DNA of 64,000 nt from an uncultured Lachnospiraceae bacterium (lineage in GTDB: Bacteria; Bacillota; Clostridia; Lachnospirales; Lachnospiraceae). The DNA lies in assembly GCA_910585995.1 (NCBI GenBank), contig CAJUGG010000102.1, positions 7,099 through 71,098 on the forward strand, given 5' to 3'. The notes beneath the pieces are model-generated. The model saw nothing but the letters and a program-made list of their open reading frames with translations, did not search any database and was not told the DNA's origin. The position numbers were made by a program, and so were the translations under genes. Numbering within the stretch: the stretch's first letter is position 1; the number at the start of each line of letters is the position of its first letter. This document shows positions 55,390 through 64,000 of the stretch, piece after piece.

Positions 55390-58300
55390 TTAATTAGCGT
55401 CTATACGCTTCCAGACTGCATGGAGTGTTGTGTCTTGAGTAATGTTAAACGACCCACCAACCTTATACTCAGCCTCCACTGCACTAGAATTAGTTGACCA
55501 TCCAACAAATTGATAGCCTTCTCTAGTCATCATATAATCTTCAATAAGAACAGAATCGTTGTAGAAGTAATCCACTTGTTTATATGGCATTCCTCTATCC
55601 TTATAAGTCAGTGTGATGTTCTTTTTGAAGTACAATATAAGTCTCGTTTTACCCTCTTGTAATGTCTCAGATAGAACATTTCCCTCATTACCCTCATGGA
55701 ATGTATAGCCTTCCACATTCTTATCAGCCTCTGTAACACTAACCGTTTGACCAACTGTACCCGTACGATTTTCTGGCATTTTAATAGGTTCACCTTCCAC
55801 ATCATACCACTCTACTTTATAAGAAGTCAGTGTGGGGTTCTTTTTGAAGTACAATCTAAGACTTGTTCCACTCTCTTGTAATGTCTCAGATAGAACATTT
55901 CCCTCATTATCCTCATCGAATGTATAGCCTTCCACCATCTTATCTGCATCTGTAACACTAACCGTTTGACCAACTGTACCCGTACGATTTTCTGGCTCTT
56001 TAATAGGTTCACCTTCCACGTCATACCACTCTACTGTATAGTTTGCTGACTGTGGTGCCGGTGCCGGCTCCTGTATATTGATCAGCATCAGGTTATCATC
56101 CAGCCAGCGCAGGGGAGCGTAGCTCTCTGTCTCGCCGGGTGTCAGATCCTTCAGCATGTAGGTCGGTACGGAGGTCGTATCCTCCGTTACAGTCCACAGG
56201 GTGCCTTGGGGCAGATCTAGGGTCGCATACTCTCCGGCACGCAGCTTGATCTCACCTTTGGAGGTAGTGACGCCATCCTCTGTGGTGCCGTCAGGCTTGT
56301 GGATGGTGTATGGGACTTTGCCGCGAGGTTCGAGTGTGGCAGCGTCTATCAACCATTTTGCCATTTCTGTAAGAGTATCTTTATGAGCCAGATATTCCTG
56401 AAGCGGCATATCTCCATCACTCCAGAAAGTATCTGGATTCATTGAGACCACCTGCTTCAAGATCATCGTAAACTGCTGATCTGTCTGCGCTGCACCCTCT
56501 GTCAGAGCCTTTTTGACTGCTATGGTCTCTTCCTTGTTGGAGTTGACAAAAGTGTCAGCTTCTCTAACCAAGTCTTCAATCTCGTCTCTCCTTGGGCATA
56601 AAAAGGGCTTCTTGTTTAATTCAGGCTTTCCATCAAAAGCCTTATCATATCCAGTTAATCTTCCCCATGCCGGATCAGATTCTTCTGGTATTTCCACAAT
56701 GCGCAGAAGTTTTCCCTGGACAAGATTCTCATTCCTACACGCCAGCCAGTTCTCAATATCCCTTTGGCTATACAGATTGAGATACACCTGATCTTCTGTG
56801 AAGGATACCATCGGATAACCATCTTCTGTCTTCTCAAGCCGGATCTTGCCGTCGCTTCCGGTGTACTCGATCTGGTCAGAGACTGGTATTCTGTCACACT
56901 TCGGATTTTTTTCTATATTCGTCCCATTTTTATAACTGGATACGATATAGGGAATCTCTCCTGCCGGGGACCAGCTCTTAGTCTCCTCGTTATACTGCTC
57001 CACCTTCCAGACAAGCGGCTGTGCATCCGTCGTGACTTCGTCAGAATAATCGGTCATCTCTTTATAGACATGGCAATAATCCTCTATCGGAAGTGAGGTC
57101 ACTTCATTGCAGATTCTTGCCATCGCGTCTTTTTGCACTGTTCCGGTAACTGGCTGGTCATCCGCAGGAACAACCTGGTTGAACTGCAGATATCCCTCTG
57201 CAAGTTTTTGACCATCTTTAAATTTCCACCTTTCTATCCGATGCTGGTATTCTGGCTCTTCCTGCAAGGTATATGTCGCGTTCGATGGGAACATCTCAGT
57301 TGGAAGAATCAATGTCACCCATGGGTAGATTTCTATTGGTTGACCAACATACCATTTTATCGTTGTTCTCTCACCCTTAAGCTGGTTAATACACTCAACC
57401 TCTATATAATCCTCACCTCTATCTGCCTGATCTTGTGATGGCCAAATAAAGGATTCCTCTTCTTCTGGTGTAACCTTAAGAGTGAGTTTTACCTTGCTCA
57501 GATCCAGATAATACAGTTTGCTGCTCTCCTTATCGTATACTATTCCAGCCCCTGGCTTAAGAATAGTTCCCATAGATGTTTCTTGCCACCAAGCTTTTTT
57601 AATGATACCTTTTAATTGATCTACATATCCGCCTTCTTTTTCTTCTACATACTCTTTACTGATATACAGATTTCCGCTCTGACCATTGATAAAGGATAAT
57701 GTGTTCTCTCCATCAGATAAGGCAACATTGGAAAATTCTCCATATCCATCAATAGTTCCTGTATTTCCTCCCACAGAAGGAGCGATCTGCTGATAGTTAG
57801 CATCTACTTTTTCACAGACCTGGAAGCTGTCGTTTGGCATACCAATGTCTTTGAAGACTGCGGTCTGTCCGTCGGAGAGCTGGAAGCGTCCGCCATTTGT
57901 GTAGATCTTATCTTTATCTGGCACTACATTTCCCTGCGCATCCAATATGGTGTATTGATAGTCTCTCGCAGGCTCTGTTCCTTCAACTTCCTGAATGATA
58001 AAATCAAATACAGGTTCTTCGTCCGGTCTTGCTCCTTCGCTGAAGATGACTGTCTTACTCACGGACATCGAGCGTCTCAGATAGTCGTTGGTAAGCGTTG
58101 CTTCTTCTTTGCTGCTGGATATCGGCATCTGTACCTGGTCGGCGTCGACGACGGCCTGATAGAGTTCCTGACCTTTTCCTGGCTCTTGGGTTCCTGTTGG
58201 CATACGATCTGTTAATTCTTTGACGATATAGATCTTCTTTGCCTCAAAGCCTTTGTTGTTCCCATCGCCAGTGATCTTGACAGTGCGGAATCCAAGGGTG

Positions 58301-61300
58301 CAGGAGAATGTTCCATTACCATCCAGAAAACCGCTTATATCTCCCAGAATTGGCTGTGGTTTAGTTGTATCAGATTCCTCCAACTGCAGCTCCCACTTCA
58401 GTCCGGCGGTAGTCAGTTTGTCGTCCCGTTTCACAGGGATTGGTTCCTTTTTATCATCCAGTTTCAGTGTTCCATCTTCGTTCAGTTCTGCCTCAAATAC
58501 CTGGAAGGTGAACTTTTTCTCGTCCACAGGCAGCTGATCATGATCTTCTTTTTCCAGATGCGTGATCTCTTTGCTTACATACAGGTCTTTCCACTTGTAA
58601 TAGTTGATAAAGATCTTACTGAAACCTTTTGCGGGCAGTGTACTGGTGACGGTAGGAGAGGTACAGATCCAGTCCTCGCCAGTTGTGATGGTCTCCCCGT
58701 TGTCTGCCTCTTCACCGAATTGAAGTTCTTTTAGTTCAAAGGTGACACCAGTGTTTCCGGGGAAGAGCGCGATGATCTCGCCTTGGCGGAGGGTAAAGAT
58801 CCCATGTGCATCGGTCTTGCCGGTGGTGGTCTTCTTGCCATCAATGATCACTTCTTTTTGGTTCGGTGTCGCTCCGCTTAGGTCTGCGCGGTCCACATAC
58901 CAGTATTCTGAGTTGGCGACGGGTTTGCCGTCTGCTTTTAACTGGAAGGTGAAGGTCTTCTGCCCTTGTGTCAGATTCGTCCCAGTCGGTACGGAGGCCA
59001 GACTCTTCTGCACGTAGAGTACCGGGCGGAAGGTGTTGGTCACGGTCTGGATAGTGACAGTGTCTTTGCTCTCTTTAGAGACACTGACATCCCAGAATAC
59101 GCTTTTTTTCTCCTCGACCTGGACTTTGCTGGCTCCGGGTCTTGTAAAGACTGCCTTCTGACCGTTCGTCAGTTTCATATAGCCGTCTTTGTCTACGCCA
59201 TGGGTGCCTTTGGACTCCCATACATTCTGACTGTTCAACTGGAACAGTTCATATTCTGCAAATGAGAGCGGAACTTTACGGCCTTGTGGACCGTATGGCA
59301 GCGTATAGACGTAGAAGCTGAACTGTTCTCCCTGGCGGGCTGCTGGTACGTCTCCGGCGATCTTTTTGATGACCTCTAAGGTCTCCGTCTTCCTGGTCAG
59401 ACCAACGCGGGCTGCGTTGCTCTCGATGATGGAGGTAGTGCCGTTTACAGTAGATTGGGAATAGAAGGATGCACAGTTGTAGGCGTAAGCTTCATAATCC
59501 GTATTCTCTGTCTCCATCAGCGCCTGCATCTTGACCTGGAAGGAGATGGAGTGGCCGGACTCCAGGGTGAAAGTGTCGGGCATCACTATGGCGATAGCTT
59601 TGACATCGGCCATAGGATACTTAGTCTCCCAATCTTCTTTTGTAAGCCATCCGTCTTCTGTAAGATCAAGCTTTTCAACTGAATTTCCTGTTGTAATATT
59701 AATAAATTCGCTGTTAAAGTAGACTGTCGGCTCTACTCCGCCTGCTTCAGCGGTCAGTCCTCTGAGATCTATGGATTCCAGAGTGCCCTGCCAGTTCTCA
59801 GCAAATGGATCAAACGGATCACCATCACCAATTCGATCTGCTACACCATTTTCCAGATTGTTATAGATCACGATATCCTGGCAATTTGATTCGGCACTTA
59901 CAGAGATATCATAGGTGTAATAGTTGATCTTATCATTGCCTTCCTCGTCTTTGCTGCTGACTTCCACTTCTGCGCTCTCGCTGAAGGCTTCGAGATGTTC
60001 GGTATCGGCACGCACCAGCGTCTCGATCTTGGACTCGGATGCGACAGCGATCTCGTCATCTAATGGGTGATAGGCGTAGAGAATATTTGCATATTCTTTA
60101 TCTACCTCGACTTCTGTTGTATCCTCACCCTCTGTTATGGTAGCTATTGGAGAGATTCCATCAATATTTCCATCCTTTATCAGATCTCCATAGACAGCTT
60201 CTTTGCCGCTTGGCATCTCTCCATTGTCATGGTAGACGCTTCCTTTTAATCCATACAGCTCCCATTTGCCATCGTTGCTTCCCTCTGCGCGGTCGCTGAA
60301 ATCCGGCATAAAGGCGCAGATATTGGAGTTGGCAAATGCAGCCTGATCTTTATATCTGTCATTGACAATATCCAGATCTTTCCAGTCGTAGTAAGCGCGG
60401 AAATGAAGCCCCCAGCCTTCGATCCATTTTCCGGATGTGTAGGAGGTGGTCTCGGCTCCTGCGTAGACGATATGGAATGCTACACGGGTACGGCCGGTGC
60501 CACGATAGTTGGGTTCGATATCTTTATCTGTGACGGTCACGGAGACCTGGGTCTTGTTCCACAGACTTGGCTGTTCGGTGTATTTGCTGTTGCTCAGGTC
60601 TGTAATACGGCCTGCCGTCACCGGATAGGATGCGTCAAAATTCATCCCGTACGGGAGCAGATCGTAGAATACCACATGCGTACGGCCTGGGGAGAGCATG
60701 TTCTTATCTTCAAAGAGATAATCCAGGCTGTCTTTGCTGTAGATATCATAGCCGTCATAGGCTGTGAGCATGTATTCTACTAACCCTCTGTTGTTATCTA
60801 CGTCGTTGGTCGTCTTGGAGGATTTGGTCGCACGAGAAGTACGGGTCAGCCAGGTGACAACGCGGGTGGCGCTGTCGTAGTCTGGGAGGGTACTCTCAGT
60901 TCTGCCGTATAATTCTTGTCTAAGACTTGTGAGCGACCGAACTCCAGTTATACCATCATAATTTCCATAATTTTTGTTATATCCGTAATTGGTAGGCAGA
61001 ACAGTACTATTTCCATCTGAGGAATTAAAAGCCACATAACCTGTACCCATCACACCAGCCAGGTTCTCAATCTCGATCTCCGGACTCGCCTCGTCATCTT
61101 TTGCCTCCCCGCGAGCATCTATAATTTCCCGCATCACAGGTGAGTTAGATCTCATGCGCACTTTTACATCGATCTTACATCTGCTGCGGAAGTCGATAGT
61201 GTTGTGCTCGACTTTGATGCGGTAGGGGTGCAGGTCAAGATACGCCTGTTCCAATTCGTAGGGTTCCATCTTGCCGGAAGCATCCAGAGACAGCTTTTCT

Positions 61301-63843
61301 TCATCAATCTGTAATAGCTCTCTCCAACCATTCTTTTCCTCAGAAACCAGGCCTTTCTTTTCTGCTTCATTTACTGCTACACTGTCTGTTGCTGCAAACA
61401 TCGCATAGATATGTACTTTGTTATCAATATCTTCTGGCAAAGTACCCCGTTCTTCTTCTGTATTCCACTCGGAATCTATCTCTTTGTCTTCCCATACATC
61501 ATATCCATAATCACTCTGCTCGATGGTGACACCGGAGAAATAATAGTCGTCTTCGCCCAGCATACGATGCTGTTTGCCTCCTTCGGGTCCTACCCAATGT
61601 GCATACATCACATCATCTACCGTGATCATGGTATAGTAGTTTCCATTTTGGTACTGACCAAGGTTGGCACCTTCTATGTTATGGGTCAGTTTGTAGCCAT
61701 ACATATTGGCGGTTGTGGTATAGGGCAGATCTCCATAATCTGCAGCCGTCTCTCCATTTGTTGGTTTTGCTGCTTTTTTATAAGCATCCAGCCAACCGGT
61801 ATATCTGGTATCGTCAGGTATCTTTTTTGTAACTGAAAACATCTCGCCGTCATAGGACCAGTTATAGTTCTCATAGGGCCATTTGGCGGTGGTTGCAGGT
61901 TTGGATATGTCCTCGTCCTTCTGGTCAATCGGATCTAAGGTAAGGGTGATATTATTTTCCAGAACTTTCCCTTCATCTGCGTGCTCTGCCGGATATGCGG
62001 TCACGACATAGAAGCGGCTTGCCCAGTCCTCTGTACGGACATTCTGTGAAGATTCTTCCTTATAAACAGGCGGTGCCATCGGGTCTGTATCTTCTGCCGG
62101 TGACATCTGCACAGGTTCTTCTATCGGAAGATTGTAGTTTTCTGATGTATTGGAGTGGTCTTTGTAGCCTACTACAAAACCTTTTACTCCCTCGGCGGTA
62201 GCCGGATCTTCTATGATGGACAGATTCCACGGCTGTGTTGCGGTTCCTCTTGCTTTGACTTCCCATACAGCAAAGTGATACTTGTTGGTATCCAGCCTGC
62301 CGTTCGCATCCAGATAAGCCTCCGGCACTTCTCCGTCGATAAATTGCTTTACCTGAGAGACGGTGTAGAGTCCAGGGGTATAGTTGGTGCCTGAACGGGT
62401 GTATGGGATCTTGGTGACGCTGTTTAAGACAACCGATGAGTCGATCCGGCCGGTTAGTGCGGTATAGTCCTCTTTTGTCTCTGTTATCTGGTCTTCACCT
62501 TCACCGATTGTCACGGTCACGACTGGATTCAGCTTCCACTCTGCCCCGTCCTCGATCTCCATCAATGTTACATTTTTATAGAGTACCTGCCATGCAGAGT
62601 TGGTTCCTGCCGGGATATCTCTGTAGTTGAAAAATACGATATCTCCATTATCGGCTATATAATAGTTAAACGGTGTACGGCGGTTGTAGGTGTGTTCTTC
62701 GACACTCTGTCCTGCCGGGACTGCGATCTCGCTCCACTCGACGGAGCCGCCGTCAGATGCTCTTTTATCCAGCAATTTGCCCGGAATACGAATCTCAATA
62801 TTACCTGCTGTTATATTGGTGCTGGTATGAAATTCCATCTGGTATTTCAGGTTAAAATTGCTGGTCTTTGTCACGTCATGGGTGTCTTCCTGGTTGACAT
62901 AATATACATCAAAGCTGTAGGATGATGCAGCAAAATCTCCTTTTGCGCGTGCGCGTCTTGGAGCAGGTGCGCTCTCCCACATGGTCGCTTCTACAGTCTC
63001 GTCATCTAAGTTGGTCAGCTCTTCGATCGTCATCAGGCCTTCAAAGTCGATGGGTTCTATATCTTCTGGTTCATCGCCCTGATCTTCTTCGGTCTCGGCT
63101 GGCTGTTCCGCCGGAGCCTCTTCGGAGTCTGCTGGCGATGTGGTATTGTCCGGAGTCTCCGGAGTCACACCAGGAGTCTGGGCCGGCTGATCCGGAGTCT
63201 GGGTATCAGCGGATGGCTGATCCGGGGTCTGTACATCACCGGACGACTGATCTGGAGTCTGCGCATCGCCTGCAGGCTGATCTCCTGCTGGCTGCTGCGG
63301 AGTCTGTGTATCGCCGGACGGCTGATCTTCTGCGGGATGATCCGGAGTCTGCGGCTGATCGGCGCCAGATGGCGGATTGGTATTTTCTTCGCCGTCTGTG
63401 GTATCATCAGAAGCGGTTCCGTCATCTGTCTGATCTCCTGCGTCGGATGGCCGTGTGGCGTCTTGCTCGCCGCCTTGTGTATCGTCAGTATTCGTATTGT
63501 CCTCGGAGGGATCTGCTGTCTCCTCGCCTGGCTCTGTGGTGTCAGACGGCTGCTCCGGAGCACCTGGCTCTGCGGCAGTCGCATCTTCTCCTTCGGAGGG
63601 AGCCGGAGCCTGATCCTCTTCGGGAGAAGCGGTATCGGACGGCGTCTCATCCTGACTGGTCTCTGGTGCTGTTCTCTCCTCGACAGAGGTCGTATCTTCT
63701 GTCTGCGGCTGGATCTCTTCTTCCTGTGATTGGGTCTGGATCTCGCCAGACTGATCCTGTGCGGCGACAGAAACATTGGAAAATACGATGGCCAGTGTCA
63801 ATGCAGACGCTACGATTTTCTTAAATAGGTTCTTCCCCTTCAT
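55390..63843 (-). CDS. Giant secreted adhesin (2817 aa), pilus-tip candidate without sorting signal
   Basis: The signal peptide (1-29, ending SVAAQ) is followed by a Pro/Thr/Glu/Asp-rich stalk (31-300) with PDQPS(G/A)DxQT decapeptides. A large adhesin head (about 301-1475) begins DFAASSYSFDVYYVNQED. Six or seven CnaB/DUF7601-like modules (about 1480-2590) follow, for example LYVSKEITHLEKEDHDQLPV and LYISKEYVEEKEGGY. Then come two nearly identical 73-residue MucBP-like repeats (2601-2746; VEWYDVEGEPIK) and an InlB-type repeat (2747-2817) ending DTTLHAVWKRIDAN. There is no LPXTG, membrane helix or charged tail, unusual for a protein leading a sortase operon. AAGGAGGAG precedes the ATG. The ligand is unknown. 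Confidence 0.88.
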   Translation of the reverse strand: MKGKNLFKKIVASALTLAIVFSNVSVAAQDQSGEIQTQSQEEEIQPQTEDTTSVEERTAPETSQDETPSDTASPEEDQAPAPSEGEDATAAEPGAPEQPSDTTEPGEETADPSEDNTNTDDTQGGEQDATRPSDAGDQTDDGTASDDTTDGEENTNPPSGADQPQTPDHPAEDQPSGDTQTPQQPAGDQPAGDAQTPDQSSGDVQTPDQPSADTQTPDQPAQTPGVTPETPDNTTSPADSEEAPAEQPAETEEDQGDEPEDIEPIDFEGLMTIEELTNLDDETVEATMWESAPAPRRARAKGDFAASSYSFDVYYVNQEDTHDVTKTSNFNLKYQMEFHTSTNITAGNIEIRIPGKLLDKRASDGGSVEWSEIAVPAGQSVEEHTYNRRTPFNYYIADNGDIVFFNYRDIPAGTNSAWQVLYKNVTLMEIEDGAEWKLNPVVTVTIGEGEDQITETKEDYTALTGRIDSSVVLNSVTKIPYTRSGTNYTPGLYTVSQVKQFIDGEVPEAYLDANGRLDTNKYHFAVWEVKARGTATQPWNLSIIEDPATAEGVKGFVVGYKDHSNTSENYNLPIEEPVQMSPAEDTDPMAPPVYKEESSQNVRTEDWASRFYVVTAYPAEHADEGKVLENNITLTLDPIDQKDEDISKPATTAKWPYENYNWSYDGEMFSVTKKIPDDTRYTGWLDAYKKAAKPTNGETAADYGDLPYTTTANMYGYKLTHNIEGANLGQYQNGNYYTMITVDDVMYAHWVGPEGGKQHRMLGEDDYYFSGVTIEQSDYGYDVWEDKEIDSEWNTEEERGTLPEDIDNKVHIYAMFAATDSVAVNEAEKKGLVSEEKNGWRELLQIDEEKLSLDASGKMEPYELEQAYLDLHPYRIKVEHNTIDFRSRCKIDVKVRMRSNSPVMREIIDARGEAKDDEASPEIEIENLAGVMGTGYVAFNSSDGNSTVLPTNYGYNKNYGNYDGITGVRSLTSLRQELYGRTESTLPDYDSATRVVTWLTRTSRATKSSKTTNDVDNNRGLVEYMLTAYDGYDIYSKDSLDYLFEDKNMLSPGRTHVVFYDLLPYGMNFDASYPVTAGRITDLSNSKYTEQPSLWNKTQVSVTVTDKDIEPNYRGTGRTRVAFHIVYAGAETTSYTSGKWIEGWGLHFRAYYDWKDLDIVNDRYKDQAAFANSNICAFMPDFSDRAEGSNDGKWELYGLKGSVYHDNGEMPSGKEAVYGDLIKDGNIDGISPIATITEGEDTTEVEVDKEYANILYAYHPLDDEIAVASESKIETLVRADTEHLEAFSESAEVEVSSKDEEGNDKINYYTYDISVSAESNCQDIVIYNNLENGVADRIGDGDPFDPFAENWQGTLESIDLRGLTAEAGGVEPTVYFNSEFINITTGNSVEKLDLTEDGWLTKEDWETKYPMADVKAIAIVMPDTFTLESGHSISFQVKMQALMETENTDYEAYAYNCASFYSQSTVNGTTSIIESNAARVGLTRKTETLEVIKKIAGDVPAARQGEQFSFYVYTLPYGPQGRKVPLSFAEYELFQLNSQNVWESKGTHGVDKDGYMKLTNGQKAVFTRPGASKVQVEEKKSVFWDVSVSKESKDTVTIQTVTNTFRPVLYVQKSLASVPTGTNLTQGQKTFTFQLKADGKPVANSEYWYVDRADLSGATPNQKEVIIDGKKTTTGKTDAHGIFTLRQGEIIALFPGNTGVTFELKELQFGEEADNGETITTGEDWICTSPTVTSTLPAKGFSKIFINYYKWKDLYVSKEITHLEKEDHDQLPVDEKKFTFQVFEAELNEDGTLKLDDKKEPIPVKRDDKLTTAGLKWELQLEESDTTKPQPILGDISGFLDGNGTFSCTLGFRTVKITGDGNNKGFEAKKIYIVKELTDRMPTGTQEPGKGQELYQAVVDADQVQMPISSSKEEATLTNDYLRRSMSVSKTVIFSEGARPDEEPVFDFIIQEVEGTEPARDYQYTILDAQGNVVPDKDKIYTNGGRFQLSDGQTAVFKDIGMPNDSFQVCEKVDANYQQIAPSVGGNTGTIDGYGEFSNVALSDGENTLSFINGQSGNLYISKEYVEEKEGGYVDQLKGIIKKAWWQETSMGTILKPGAGIVYDKESSKLYYLDLSKVKLTLKVTPEEEESFIWPSQDQADRGEDYIEVECINQLKGERTTIKWYVGQPIEIYPWVTLILPTEMFPSNATYTLQEEPEYQHRIERWKFKDGQKLAEGYLQFNQVVPADDQPVTGTVQKDAMARICNEVTSLPIEDYCHVYKEMTDYSDEVTTDAQPLVWKVEQYNEETKSWSPAGEIPYIVSSYKNGTNIEKNPKCDRIPVSDQIEYTGSDGKIRLEKTEDGYPMVSFTEDQVYLNLYSQRDIENWLACRNENLVQGKLLRIVEIPEESDPAWGRLTGYDKAFDGKPELNKKPFLCPRRDEIEDLVREADTFVNSNKEETIAVKKALTEGAAQTDQQFTMILKQVVSMNPDTFWSDGDMPLQEYLAHKDTLTEMAKWLIDAATLEPRGKVPYTIHKPDGTTEDGVTTSKGEIKLRAGEYATLDLPQGTLWTVTEDTTSVPTYMLKDLTPGETESYAPLRWLDDNLMLINIQEPAPAPQSANYTVEWYDVEGEPIKEPENRTGTVGQTVSVTDADKMVEGYTFDEDNEGNVLSETLQESGTSLRLYFKKNPTLTSYKVEWYDVEGEPIKMPENRTGTVGQTVSVTEADKNVEGYTFHEGNEGNVLSETLQEGKTRLILYFKKNITLTYKDRGMPYKQVDYFYNDSVLIEDYMMTREGYQFVGWSTNSSAVEAEYKVGGSFNITQDTTLHAVWKRIDAN
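55606..56043 (-). repeat. Two 219-bp direct repeats inside the adhesin gene
   Basis: Units 55825-56043 and 55606-55824 encode the two 73-residue MucBP-like modules. Long stretches are identical at DNA level (for example the codons for NRTGTVGQTVSV), so duplication is recent and unit number may vary between strains. Confidence 0.85.
63172..63363 (-). repeat. Decapeptide-coding repeats in the adhesin stalk
   Basis: About six degenerate 30-bp units encode DQPSGDTQTP-like decapeptides at residues 161-224. The pattern is a wall-spanning or glycosylation-prone stalk. Length variation by slippage is plausible. Confidence 0.7.
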
Positions 63844-63886
63844 GAATCTCTCCTCCTTGCCAAAGGGTATTTAACGAGTATTACCT

Positions 63887-63917
63887 CATAATGTTTATTA
63901 TGTGGTAAAAAATGCAA
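63887..63917 (-). promoter_or_regulatory. Putative promoter and operator of the surface-fibre operon
   Basis: Minus-strand TTGCAT (63912-63917) and CATTAT (63888-63893) are 18 bases apart, about 45 bases upstream of the adhesin start. The -10 lies inside the inverted repeat CATAAT-gttt-ATTATG (63887-63902), a possible regulator site. The remaining sequence to 64000 is AT-rich and shows no gene. Confidence 0.4.
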
Positions 63918-64000
63918 TTCATATCTGTGTTTCTACACTATTACTTTCTATGACGATTCCTAGAATATTTCTTCTAACATCTATTTTTATGTAATTTTCA

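Noticed and set aside
63172..63363. Repeats at the adhesin 5' end as a CRISPR array
   Set aside because: Units are about 30 bases, contiguous, degenerate and in frame. They encode a Pro/Thr stalk and have no spacers.

Overview
The window looks like a chromosomal segment of an anaerobic, low-to-moderate GC Firmicute, most likely a Lachnospiraceae-type Clostridium. The evidence is a Clostridia-type single-chain pyruvate:ferredoxin oxidoreductase, an hrcA-grpE-dnaK-dnaJ cluster under a perfect CIRCE operator, class C sortases with LPXTG pilins, and SipW/TasA-type secretion genes. No rRNA, tRNA, CRISPR array, transposase or phage gene was recognised. Assignments rest on motif and family recognition from reading the sequence; no database search was run.

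Layout. (1) 0.2-2.9 kb: a split DMT transporter pair, an NAD(P)H:FMN oxidoreductase and a PfkB sugar kinase. (2) 2.9-11.6 kb, minus strand: PFOR, then dnaJ, dnaK, grpE and hrcA. (3) 11.6-23.4 kb, minus strand: a cell-surface glycan operon. In transcription order it has CotH-like kinase, VTC domain protein, DUF4956 membrane protein, two GT2 glycosyltransferases, a polyprenyl-phosphate sugar transferase and an LCP attachment enzyme. These are followed, across a very large hairpin, by another GT2, a TPR lipoprotein and small ORFs. A good sigma-A promoter (TTGCGC-N17-TATAAT) lies in front of CotH. (4) 23.5-24.9 kb: a lipoprotein metallophosphoesterase on the plus strand. (5) 24.9-39.1 kb, minus strand: an ABC-exported polysaccharide operon with propeller protein, rfbA, rfbC, Wzm, Wzt with a C-terminal extension, a methyltransferase-kinase fusion resembling a chain-capping enzyme, GT2, SGNH protein and GtrA. 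It runs without a clear break into a three-gene DUF262 / AAA ATPase / unknown module that resembles a defence cassette. (6) 39.1-40.7 kb: a GT39-type mannosyl/arabinosyl transferase on the plus strand. (7) 40.7-63.9 kb, minus strand: a surface-fibre locus. It has a 2817-aa adhesin, an LPNSG protein, an LPSTG backbone pilin, two class C sortases, an anchorless pilin-like protein, two SipW-dependent (TasA/camelysin-like) proteins, the SipW-like signal peptidase and two membrane-anchored surface proteins. These are followed by a BTAD regulator with a degenerate GGDEF domain, two small paralogous genes and a nuclease remnant.

The strongest non-coding signal is a ~113-nt intergenic element present five times (1796-1907, 9752-9863, 13333-13445, 37893-38005, 48041-48154). 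Each copy starts near AAAACAGC, folds into nested stems with compensatory base changes, and ends in the ribosome binding site of the next gene. Those genes are pfkB-type kinase, dnaK, a TPR lipoprotein, rfbA and a pilus-locus protein. A second class of structure is a set of very long intergenic hairpins (11662-11923, 14551-14866, 31909-32059, 50023-50197) built as locus-specific arms around a core. Two of them share the same core sequence although their arms differ, and a half copy sits at about 12326-12454.

The regions may work together as a surface programme: two polysaccharide systems, one anchored by LCP and one exported by an ABC transporter, plus sortase-assembled pili combined with SipW/TasA-type fibres. 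This joint role is inference from gene content.
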